A DNA stretch of 36,592 nucleotides, taken from NCBI GenBank assembly GCA_014727925.1, contig WJMN01000037.1:1-36592 (forward strand). Direction: 5' to 3'. The notes beneath the pieces were generated by a model. The model was not told the DNA's origin, ran no database searches, and saw nothing but the letters and a program-made list of their open reading frames with translations. How positions within the stretch are numbered: the stretch's first letter is position 1; each line of letters begins with the position of its first letter. Position numbers and translations under genes: made by a program. This DNA is from Microcaldota archaeon. Lineage in GTDB: Archaea > Micrarchaeota > Micrarchaeia > Anstonellales > Bilamarchaeaceae. Positions 1 to 7,125 of this stretch are shown here, piece after piece.

Positions 1-32
1 GCGGAATTCCTTGAGGTTAGCAGAGAAGATTA

Positions 33-1772
33 TTAGTCATTTAATGCCCGGCTGTAAATCCAGGCCACAAGACCATTTTTTGAAAGGGTGCGCAGTGTTT
101 TTTTCCAGGAGAATTCTATATTCTGTCGCGTAGTGCTGCCGCGTCTCCGGGCTATCTCCGCATATCCCTGCTCTTCCATCTCTTCTCCGTGCTCATTCCT
201 CATTCCGCATACTGACCGCACGATATTCTGCTGCTTTGATGTTAGGCCCAGGACTGCAAAATTAACCATGAATGCAACCTTCTGGCGCTCCTTTGCAATT
301 AGCAGCTCTTCAGGGTTTAGGGGGATTGAATCGGTAGTGTGCATAAACGTTTCTGCATTTATTTGCTGGAGCCGGACCCCTGCTTCCGTATTGCATTTGG
401 GGATATGGCTGGTTTTGCGCAGGAAAACCCCTGTATCCCTGGGATTGAATTTCGGGAACAAATCCGGAAAGGATTCGTATGCTATTTCGTGCATGGCATC
501 AACCAGCTTTTCCGAAGCAAAATCCCGGAAGCTCCCGCTCCCATCCCAATAGGCAGCAGCCCGGAAAAGCTCAAAAAATGCAGTGTGTACTGCCCATTCC
601 GGGAACTCCCTCAGGGAATCAACCCCTTCCTCCTTTTCAAAAACTGAATGGGGCAGAATCCTGTCTCCGTAGATGCCAAACATTGCAGAGATTATATCCA
701 TATTCTGCTCCGCAAGCTCAAGCGCTTCAGGAACGCTGCGGAATGCGCCTTTCCTCTTGCGGTTGCGGGGGTAATTTGGCTTTTTGCGCTGCCTCTTTCT
801 GGGCTTTGGGGCAGGAAACTCCTTTTCCCAGCCCCTACATGTTCCCTCATTTTTGTGGATGAACAGGAGGGCATCTGCAAGCACGGAAGACGGAATCCCT
901 TCGCTTTCACCAATCAGCCCAAGCAAGGAGAGCTGTTTCCTTACCCGCTTTACTCCACGGTGGACGCGGTTAATTAAAGTGCTCTTGTTTACGCCCAGCT
1001 CTTCTGAAAGCTCGGCAAAAGTGCGCTTATTGGGGTCTCCTTCCAGGCAAAAGTATCTGCATACTGCCTCCCTGTTGTTTGGTGGAAGGCGGTTTATTGA
1101 GGCCCAGAGGGCTCTGGCGAACTTGGCGCAGCCTGCACTGTATTCAGGAGTCTGACCCATCTCCTCTCTTGCCTCCTTTGCAAGGGCAGATGGGTGTATC
1201 TCTGAAACAGGGCCAGGGGCATCGTGCAATGGCTTCCCGTTGCCTGTTATGCCATTCAGGGATTTTCTGTTTCCTGTGGGGCCGGATGCAAAAGCGGCAT
1301 CTTCAATGGTTTTTGCCCTGCGGATCCCGACTCCCATTTTTTCTGCAAAATCAGAAAGAGGCGCAGAGGGGTCGCTGGTCCTCCATTCCCAATACTGGCG
1401 GACATGCCTTCTTGCGCTTTTTGTATTTATCAGAACTTCCCGCTCCGCATCCCGGTAGGCGCTTTTTGCGTGTTTCCAGGCAAAATCCTTGAAAGAGAGT
1501 TCCTCCGGGTTCCACTTCTTTGCATTTCTAAAAAGATTGAGTTTGACCATTTGCACAGCATCCTCAAATTCCATTCCCTCCAAGCGGTCAAGGCGAAGGC
1601 GCCTGACTATGCTTTGCGCAAGATGAGGGTGCTTCTGCACAATTCCCCAGCAGGTTGCATCATCCCGCTCATTGTTTTTATGACGGGAAAGCCTTGGATG
1701 CTTATCCGGGAATTTGGGGGGGTTTCCCTTTTGCAGCGGAGGGGATTTTTTTGCAAGTGCCCTGACTCCCAT
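33..1772 (-). CDS. Sigma-70-like protein with two tandem sigma2/sigma4-like modules (579 aa)
   Basis: Module 1: region-2-like 'GMEFEDAVQMVKLNLFRNAKKWNPEELSFKDFAWKHAKSAYRDAEREV' (compare bacterial '[42 protein letters not shown]') and region-4-like 'LPPNNREAVCRYFCLEGDPNKRTFAELSEELGVNKSTLINRVHRGVKRVRKQL'. Module 2: 'GVDSLREFPEWAVHTAFFELFRAAAYWDGSGSFRDFASEKLVDAMHEI' and 'LTSKQQNIVRSVCGMRNEHGEEMEEQGYAEIARRRGSTTRQNIEFSWKKTLRTL'. Confidence 0.75.
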   Translation of the reverse strand: MGVRALAKKSPPLQKGNPPKFPDKHPRLSRHKNNERDDATCWGIVQKHPHLAQSIVRRLRLDRLEGMEFEDAVQMVKLNLFRNAKKWNPEELSFKDFAWKHAKSAYRDAEREVLINTKSARRHVRQYWEWRTSDPSAPLSDFAEKMGVGIRRAKTIEDAAFASGPTGNRKSLNGITGNGKPLHDAPGPVSEIHPSALAKEAREEMGQTPEYSAGCAKFARALWASINRLPPNNREAVCRYFCLEGDPNKRTFAELSEELGVNKSTLINRVHRGVKRVRKQLSLLGLIGESEGIPSSVLADALLFIHKNEGTCRGWEKEFPAPKPRKRQRKKPNYPRNRKRKGAFRSVPEALELAEQNMDIISAMFGIYGDRILPHSVFEKEEGVDSLREFPEWAVHTAFFELFRAAAYWDGSGSFRDFASEKLVDAMHEIAYESFPDLFPKFNPRDTGVFLRKTSHIPKCNTEAGVRLQQINAETFMHTTDSIPLNPEELLIAKERQKVAFMVNFAVLGLTSKQQNIVRSVCGMRNEHGEEMEEQGYAEIARRRGSTTRQNIEFSWKKTLRTLSKNGLVAWIYSRALND

Positions 1773-1777
1773 GCAAT

Positions 1778-2710
1778 TCAGAGCTCCATATTAATTCGCC
1801 TTAAGCGGGGATCTTTTTCAAGCATCTCCAGGGCCGTTTTCACTACAGTGTGGGCACGCTGCTTCGTAAAACCGAACCTTTCTGCGATTTCCCTGAGTTC
1901 GCGCATCCTCTTGTACCCGTTCATGCCAAAGCGCATGGATATCACTTTTCCCATCGGGACCCTGTTACTTTTTTTAATATCTAGTTTCCTTAGGGCAGAT
2001 TTAAGGGCGGACGAAAGAGCGTTATGGAATACTGCCTGCTCTGGAGGGAGAAGTTCGGTGCCATTATTGAAACCAGAATCCCCCTTATCCATTTCACGCA
2101 TAATTGTTTTTGCTTCCCATCTTTCCCCTTCATCACTTGATGAAAAAGAATTGAATGCTGTTTCACCGTGGAGCGGGAAGTGTGCCCTTTTCATTCTCCT
2201 GATTCCATCTTCAATGCTTGCAGGTGTGCACTTTTTGGATTCTGCCAGGAAAATGAAGTCGTTGCTGGCAAAAAAATCCTCCCGGGTTTTTCCGGGATTG
2301 CTTTCTAGCCACTTGTTCATGAATTCCAAAGCTTCCCGCATATAGTATGGAATGTGCACAGTTTCTATGTATGGATAAACCTCCCTCCAGCAGCTCCGCA
2401 TATTGTCAAGCGCGTATTTGGAAAAACTGGTTTTTTCGGAAGGGTCCCACTTCATCGCGCTCTCCACTGCAGAAATCCTTGCAAGCTGCAGTGCATCTTC
2501 GCTGGGGATAAACTTGTCAAGGTGCCATCGCCTGACTCCCTTGTGGCAGAGTCCCTCTTTCTCTTCTGCATCCATCACCATTTTCCATGCAGTTTCACTG
2601 CTACGCAGGCGCTCCTGCGGCGCAGGGCCCTTTCTTGCAAATGGACGCGGTTTCTGGTCTCGGGAATTTTTTCTGGCTTTGGATGGATTAGTAGGAAGTT
2701 CTCGCTGCAT
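1778..2710 (-). CDS. Sigma-70-like protein (regions 2, 3.0 and 4)
   Basis: 'KWDPSEKTSFSKYALDNMRSCWREVYPYIETVHIPYYMREALEFMNKW' parallels sigma70 '[46 protein letters not shown]'. C-terminal 'VISMRFGMNGYKRMRELREIAERFGFTKQRAHTVVKTALEML' is region-4-like. Start moved from 2728 (GTG) to ATG 2710 because a TATA-like 'CTATATTTTTAATATG' lies about 25-30 nt upstream. Confidence 0.8.
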   Translation of the reverse strand: MQRELPTNPSKARKNSRDQKPRPFARKGPAPQERLRSSETAWKMVMDAEEKEGLCHKGVRRWHLDKFIPSEDALQLARISAVESAMKWDPSEKTSFSKYALDNMRSCWREVYPYIETVHIPYYMREALEFMNKWLESNPGKTREDFFASNDFIFLAESKKCTPASIEDGIRRMKRAHFPLHGETAFNSFSSSDEGERWEAKTIMREMDKGDSGFNNGTELLPPEQAVFHNALSSALKSALRKLDIKKSNRVPMGKVISMRFGMNGYKRMRELREIAERFGFTKQRAHTVVKTALEMLEKDPRLRRINMEL

Positions 2711-2787
2711 AAGTTCATATTTGACCACAAAACATATTAAAAATATAGTGCAGAACCCCTGGTGTTTTTTTGCACTGGGGCGTTCAA

Positions 2788-3123
2788 ATGATAGAAAAAT
2801 ACGGGTTTGGAAAAATTGTGGTTGATGGGGATGAATATACCGAAGATATCATCCTGGTTGGGGAAAAGGTGTACCCTAAATGGTGGAGGGAAAGAGGGCA
2901 TTTGCTTCAGAAAAGAGACCTTGGGCCCATCCTTGATGCAGAGCTGGACACCCTTGTTGTGGGTACCGGCCATGATGGGAGAATGGAGGTGGGAGATGAT
3001 GTTAGGGAATACTGCAGAGAGAATGGAATTCGGCTTATTGAGCTTAAAAGCGGGAAAGCCGTAGATGAGTATAATGCAATGGAAAATAAAGGGTCGGCGC
3101 TTGCAATCCATTTAACCTGTTAA
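2788..3123 (+). CDS. MTH938-like (DUF498/AAMDC-type) domain protein
   Basis: 'IEKYGFGKIVVDGDEYTEDIILVGEKVYPKWWRERGH...LDTLVVGTGHDGRMEVGDDVREYCRENGIRLIELKSGKAVDEYN' matches the family pattern. ATG at 2788 preferred over the TTG at 2770 in the ORF track. Confidence 0.75.
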   Translation: MIEKYGFGKIVVDGDEYTEDIILVGEKVYPKWWRERGHLLQKRDLGPILDAELDTLVVGTGHDGRMEVGDDVREYCRENGIRLIELKSGKAVDEYNAMENKGSALAIHLTC

Positions 3124-3124
3124 A

Positions 3125-3991
3125 TTACCCCATTTCCTCAAGAAGATCCTTCAGTGGTTCCGCATATTCACTTTCCCTGATTTGATTAAAAGCATCCTGC
3201 TGAATCTGCCTTATGCGTTCCCTGCTAAGTGAAAATTTATCGCCTATTTCCTGCAGAGTATGTTCCTCATACCCATTTAGCCCAAAGCGCATTTCAAGGA
3301 GTTCGCGGTGGCTAGGTGGCAGTGAGTAGATGGCGCGGGTAATAACTGATAAAAGGTCGTTTGAAGTGAGGGATTTCTCCTGGACTGGTGGTGAAAAAGC
3401 ATTTATAATTGCTGAAACTCCAAGCTGGCGGGAATCCTTATGGGGTGAATTAGCATAGAGGAGGGGGCCGGAATCAGGAGAATCCTCGGCATGTATGAAC
3501 ACCGGCAGGAGAAGGCGCAGCGTATGTTTTGAGCGTTCCGATAGTCCCATCTTCTCCATTGCATCCTCAAAGCCCGCATTGTTATCCTTCATTGCCTTGA
3601 TAACACCAAATATCTTTCTCTGTTGGCTCTGGGTAAGAGACACTTCCCCAGAAAGCTTAAACACATCTTTTATGCATCTCCTTGCATCAGAAAGAAAATA
3701 AGTTGAAAAACTTGCTTTTGAACAGTCGTACCTCTGGGATGCATAAAAAAGTGAAAACAGCAGAATGCTGTCCACATCCTCCCTTTCGCATCTTGGGCTC
3801 CGTGAATAGAGTTCGTGTTTTTTGGCAGCTATGGAAATAAGCCTAATATTTTTCAATACAAGCTCCCACGCTTTACTATTGTTCCTCCTAACCAAGGGGG
3901 GCTGATTTGTCCTCTTTTTTTGGAAATGCGGCCTTCGCCTGGCTTTGCCAGAGCCCATATGGGGATTGCCAATTTTCCTGGTCTTACGCAT
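3125..3991 (-). CDS. RNA polymerase sigma-70-like factor, the most bacteria-like of the three
   Basis: C-terminal 'LPPSHRELLEMRFGLNGYEEHTLQEIGDKFSLSRERIRQIQQDAFNQIRESEYAEPLKDLLEEMG' is nearly the canonical RpoD region 4. N-terminal 'DVDSILLFSLFYASQRYDCSKASFSTYFLSDARRCIKDVF' is region-2-like. TATA-like 'CTTTTTAATCC' about 26 nt upstream of the ATG. Confidence 0.9.
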   Translation of the reverse strand: MRKTRKIGNPHMGSGKARRRPHFQKKRTNQPPLVRRNNSKAWELVLKNIRLISIAAKKHELYSRSPRCEREDVDSILLFSLFYASQRYDCSKASFSTYFLSDARRCIKDVFKLSGEVSLTQSQQRKIFGVIKAMKDNNAGFEDAMEKMGLSERSKHTLRLLLPVFIHAEDSPDSGPLLYANSPHKDSRQLGVSAIINAFSPPVQEKSLTSNDLLSVITRAIYSLPPSHRELLEMRFGLNGYEEHTLQEIGDKFSLSRERIRQIQQDAFNQIRESEYAEPLKDLLEEMG

Positions 3992-4095
3992 AATTACATT
4001 TTAAACCAAACAGGATTAAAAAGATGCGTATTTGCCAGAGTTACGGAAAACAGGCATCAAAATATTTAAAATATAGAATAGGGTAACCTGAATAG

Positions 4096-5274
4096 GTGCA
4101 AAACTTGGAACTGACGGAAAAAGAAGAAAGGATGCTTGTGGGTGAAGAGGGGGAAGCCAAGCAGAAAGCGATGGAGATCCTTGTTGCGCTGGGAAAAATC
4201 TACCATGCAGAGCGCATGGTCAGAGTCAGCTCTGCGCAGATTGCAGGAGTTTCCTACAAAACAATAGGGGATGCGGGGCTGGAATACCTGAAGCACATGG
4301 CTGCGCTCGGGGGAAGAGTGGAAATACCTTCCTTTCTGAACCCGGCGGGAATGGACACATGCCAATGGAGGCAGATGGGGTTCCCTGAGGAATTTGCAAA
4401 AAAGCAGCTTCAGATACTTGATGCATATTCAACTATGGGGATTACCACGAGCTGCACCTGCACGCCCTACTTAAATGGAGTAAGGCCTGTAGAGGGGGAG
4501 CATATTGCATGGAGTGAAAGCTCCGCGGTTTCCTTTGCAAACTCGGTACTGGGAGCGCGCACAAACAGGGAAGGTGGCCCTTCCGCGCTCTGCGCTGCGC
4601 TTTGCGGGGTAACACCTCTATATGGGCTGCACCTTGAGGAAAACAGGGTTGCGGATATCATTGTGAATGTGGAGGGAACACTTGAAAACCGCACTGAATA
4701 TGGATTGCTGGGCCTGCTTGTGGGAAAAGAAGCTAGGGGGAAGCTTCCTGCATTCAGGGGAATAAACCCGGACCAGGATATGCTAAAGTACCTTGGAGCA
4801 GCAATGGCTGCATCTGGCTCTGTACCGCTTTACTTTGTTGCGGGGGTAACTCCGGAATGGAATCTGGGAGAAAGCCCCGAGGAAATTACAATAACCAAAA
4901 AAGAGATTGAAGCACTTAAGGAAAAGCTGAACGAGGCCGGGCATGCGGATCTCGTCACCGTTGGGTGCCCGCATGCTTCACTTGATGAGCTTGAGGAGAT
5001 TGCACAAAAACTTGAGAAAAAGCCAGTTGAAAAGCCCTTCTGGATTTGCCTGGGCAGGGGGGTAAAAAAAGAGGCGGAGCAGAAGGGAATTGCCCGGAGA
5101 ATTGAGGAAAATGGGGGTAGGCTGGTTGCTGATACCTGCATGGTTGTTGCCCCCCTAGAAGAAATGGGCTTTGGGACAACTGCGGTGGATTCGGGAAAAG
5201 CTGCAACTTACCTGCCCACCATGTGCAAGCAGAAACTGGTTTTCGGAAAACTAGAGGAGATACTATGGAAATAA
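4096..5274 (+). CDS. Aconitase X catalytic (large) subunit, putative mevalonate-5-phosphate dehydratase large subunit
   Basis: 'MDTCQWRQMGFPEEFAKKQLQILDAYSTMGITTSCTCTPYLNGVRPVEGEHIAWSESSAVSFANSVLGARTNREGGPSALCAALCGVTPLYGLH' is characteristic of the AcnX family; followed by the swivel-domain subunit. GTG start with TATA 'atatttaaaatata' upstream. Confidence 0.92.
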   Translation: MQNLELTEKEERMLVGEEGEAKQKAMEILVALGKIYHAERMVRVSSAQIAGVSYKTIGDAGLEYLKHMAALGGRVEIPSFLNPAGMDTCQWRQMGFPEEFAKKQLQILDAYSTMGITTSCTCTPYLNGVRPVEGEHIAWSESSAVSFANSVLGARTNREGGPSALCAALCGVTPLYGLHLEENRVADIIVNVEGTLENRTEYGLLGLLVGKEARGKLPAFRGINPDQDMLKYLGAAMAASGSVPLYFVAGVTPEWNLGESPEEITITKKEIEALKEKLNEAGHADLVTVGCPHASLDELEEIAQKLEKKPVEKPFWICLGRGVKKEAEQKGIARRIEENGGRLVADTCMVVAPLEEMGFGTTAVDSGKAATYLPTMCKQKLVFGKLEEILWK

Positions 5275-5666
5275 TTGCAAGAGTGATATCCAAGGGGAGA
5301 GCAAAGGGCGAGGTGCTGCTGAGCAGGGACCCGATTTCCTTCCTGGGGGGAGTGGATCCAAAAACAGGGATTGTGCAGGAGAGGGGGCATGTACTTCAAG
5401 GAAAGAGCGTGGCCGGGAAGGTACTGGTTTTTCCCAGGGGAAAGGGCTCAACAGTGGGGAGTTATGTGATTCTTGGGATGAAAAAAAACGGGGTGGCGCC
5501 TGCAGCAATTGTGAACCTGGAGGCAGAAACAATTATTGCGGTTGGTGCAATCATTTCAGGGATTCCGATGCTGGACAAGCCGGAAACAGACGTCCTAGAA
5601 GCACTGGAGAGTGGAATGGAAGCAGAGATTGATGCAGAAGCGGGGAAAATTCTGGTGGAAGAATAA
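5265..5666 (+). CDS. Aconitase X swivel-domain (DUF126, small) subunit
   Basis: 'RAKGEVLLSRDPISFLGGVDPKTGIVQERGHVLQGKSVAGKVLVFPRGKGSTVGSYVILGMKKNGVAPAAIVNLEAETIIAVGAIISGIPMLD' is typical. ATG 5265 overlaps the end of the large-subunit gene. Confidence 0.92.
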   Translation: MEIIARVISKGRAKGEVLLSRDPISFLGGVDPKTGIVQERGHVLQGKSVAGKVLVFPRGKGSTVGSYVILGMKKNGVAPAAIVNLEAETIIAVGAIISGIPMLDKPETDVLEALESGMEAEIDAEAGKILVEE

Positions 5667-6112
5667 TGGTAAAAACATACCATAAGGGCGCGCGTGCGGA
5701 AAGGGAACTAATCAGATTTTTCTCTGAGCGCGGATTCATGGTGATAAGGGGGGCCGGGAGCGGAACATCGGGGCTGAGCCCGGACCTGCTCGCTTTTCGT
5801 GGAATACAGCAGTATGTGGTTGAGGCAAAATCATTTGAATCAGAGCATCTGGCCCTGGATCGGGACCAGTTTGAAAACCTGAAAAAATGGCAGGAAACCA
5901 CAGGAATGGAAACATATGTGGCGTGGAGGAGGAAAAAACAAAAGGTTGTGAAGGGGGATGATTCTGCACTTGCAGTAATGAGAAAGGGAGTTGGAATGCA
6001 GTATAGGTGGAAATTCATTCCGGTTGCATTCTTCAATGAGAATCCAAAATCATACTCTGTTTCCTGGAAAATAGCGGAAAAATACGGAAAAGATCTCTCA
6101 GACTTAGTATAA
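5666..6112 (+). CDS. hjc: Archaeal Holliday junction resolvase Hjc
   Basis: 'MVKTYHKGARAERELIRFFSERGFMVIRGAGSGTSGLSPDLLAFRGIQQYVVEAKSFESEHLALDRDQFENLKKWQETTGMETYVAWR' matches Hjc-type resolvases. Confidence 0.9.
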   Translation: MVKTYHKGARAERELIRFFSERGFMVIRGAGSGTSGLSPDLLAFRGIQQYVVEAKSFESEHLALDRDQFENLKKWQETTGMETYVAWRRKKQKVVKGDDSALAVMRKGVGMQYRWKFIPVAFFNENPKSYSVSWKIAEKYGKDLSDLV

Positions 6113-6172
6113 TGCCGGGAAATCTGTGGAAACTCCGCAACTTTTTAAAACCTCCCCTTATATTCTGCACCT

Positions 6173-6751
6173 ATGAAGAGGTTAATACTTGCGATGCTGC
6201 TGATGGGATTCGTGTTTTCACTTGCAAATCCCTCTGCAGTATACTGTGAAGAATTAGGGTATGAGTACAAGACTGTGGAAGGCCCTGATGGAGAAGAGGG
6301 AGTGTGCAAACTCCCGAGCGGGCAGGAAGTAAATGCCTGGTCCTTCTTCCAGGGAAAAGTCGCTGTGCAATATAGCTACTGCACCCAGCAGGGTTATGGA
6401 ATGACTACAGTCACTGAAGATGAGGGCAACTGGACCTCAGAATACGGCGCATGCATCCTCTCAAATGGGACCGCAGTCTCAGTAAGTGAACTAATGGGCC
6501 TAGAAACAGGCGGAATGGTTCCTGAAGAAGGTGCGGGAAACGAAACCATGGAAGAAGGCACTGAAGAGCCTGAAGAGGAGGGAGCTGAAGAGCCTGAAGA
6601 AGAACCGGCTCCGGCAGAGGAAGAACCTGCTACAGCTGAAGAGCCTGAAGAAGAACCGGCTCCGGAAGAAGGAGGGTTCCCTCTCATCCCTGCAATAATA
6701 GCAATTATTGTAGTTGTTGTGCTCGCTTACTGGTTCATGCTGAAAGAGTAG
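6173..6751 (+). CDS. Secreted, membrane-anchored protein with DUF333-like Cys-rich repeats, Glu/Pro linker and C-terminal TM helix
   Basis: N-terminal signal peptide 'LILAMLLMGFVFSLANPSAVYC'; two Cys-containing units ('GVCKLPSGQEVNAWSFFQGKVAVQYSYCTQQG' and 'YGACILSNGTAVSVSELM'); EPEEE linker; 'FPLIPAIIAIIVVVVLAYWFML' TM; TATA 'ctttttaaaacc' upstream. Confidence 0.7.
   Translation: MKRLILAMLLMGFVFSLANPSAVYCEELGYEYKTVEGPDGEEGVCKLPSGQEVNAWSFFQGKVAVQYSYCTQQGYGMTTVTEDEGNWTSEYGACILSNGTAVSVSELMGLETGGMVPEEGAGNETMEEGTEEPEEEGAEEPEEEPAPAEEEPATAEEPEEEPAPEEGGFPLIPAIIAIIVVVVLAYWFMLKE
6583..6665 (+). repeat. 32-bp exact direct repeat (6583-6614 and 6634-6665, 51-bp period) encoding the Glu/Pro linker
   Basis: 'agctgaagagcctgaagaagaaccggctccgg' occurs twice, in frame (17-codon offset). 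Confidence 0.9.
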
Positions 6752-6760
6752 GCAACCCTG

Positions 6761-6783
6761 CCTTCTTTTCTTTTTTTATTTTA
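6761..6783 (+). terminator. T-rich archaeal-type transcription terminator
   Basis: 'ccttcttttctttttttatttta' directly downstream of the DUF333-like gene. Confidence 0.5.
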
Positions 6784-6819
6784 CCTTTCCGCAATTCTTT
6801 TATTCCTGCACATATAGAT

Positions 6820-7125
6820 ATGATCATGGGCGGGACAATGGCAAAGAAACCAGCTAAAAAGGGTAAGAAAAAACATGGGCCCAAAACAGAGAACCAATTT
6901 CTTGTTCCAAGAAATCCTGGTGCTGAGCGGGAAAATAGGGGGCACGTTAAAGCAGTTCCCGTAAAGATAACTCCTCCTGAAGAAAAGGAAGAACCCCCAA
7001 AATACTCGCGGGGAAGAAAAGTTAGGGGCCCTGGGCCAAAGGGAAGTATGGATGACAGGATTAGCCGGCTTGGAACTGAATGGGGAAGAAGGAAAAGAAA
7101 ACCTAAAAAGAAAAAGAAGGGCTAA
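6820..7125 (+). CDS. Small highly basic protein of unknown function
   Basis: 101 aa, Lys/Arg/Pro-rich ('MAKKPAKKGKKKHGPKTENQFLVPRNPGAERENRGH...GRRKRKPKKKKKG'); fits between neighbours. Confidence 0.6.
   Translation: MIMGGTMAKKPAKKGKKKHGPKTENQFLVPRNPGAERENRGHVKAVPVKITPPEEKEEPPKYSRGRKVRGPGPKGSMDDRISRLGTEWGRRKRKPKKKKKG

Noticed and set aside
2753-2785. Imperfect hairpin in the MTH938-like gene leader (gaacccc...ggggcgttc)
   Set aside because: Short, bulged stem with a large loop; could easily be chance.
88-2825. Plus-strand ORFs (for example 88-552, 1224-2345) opposite the sigma-like genes
   Set aside because: Low-complexity antisense translations (Ser/Leu/Phe-rich), no family resemblance; the minus-strand frames carry recognisable domains.
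6394-6687. Minus-strand Ser/Gly/Ala-rich ORF
   Set aside because: Antisense of the Glu/Pro-rich linker repeat, not a real gene.
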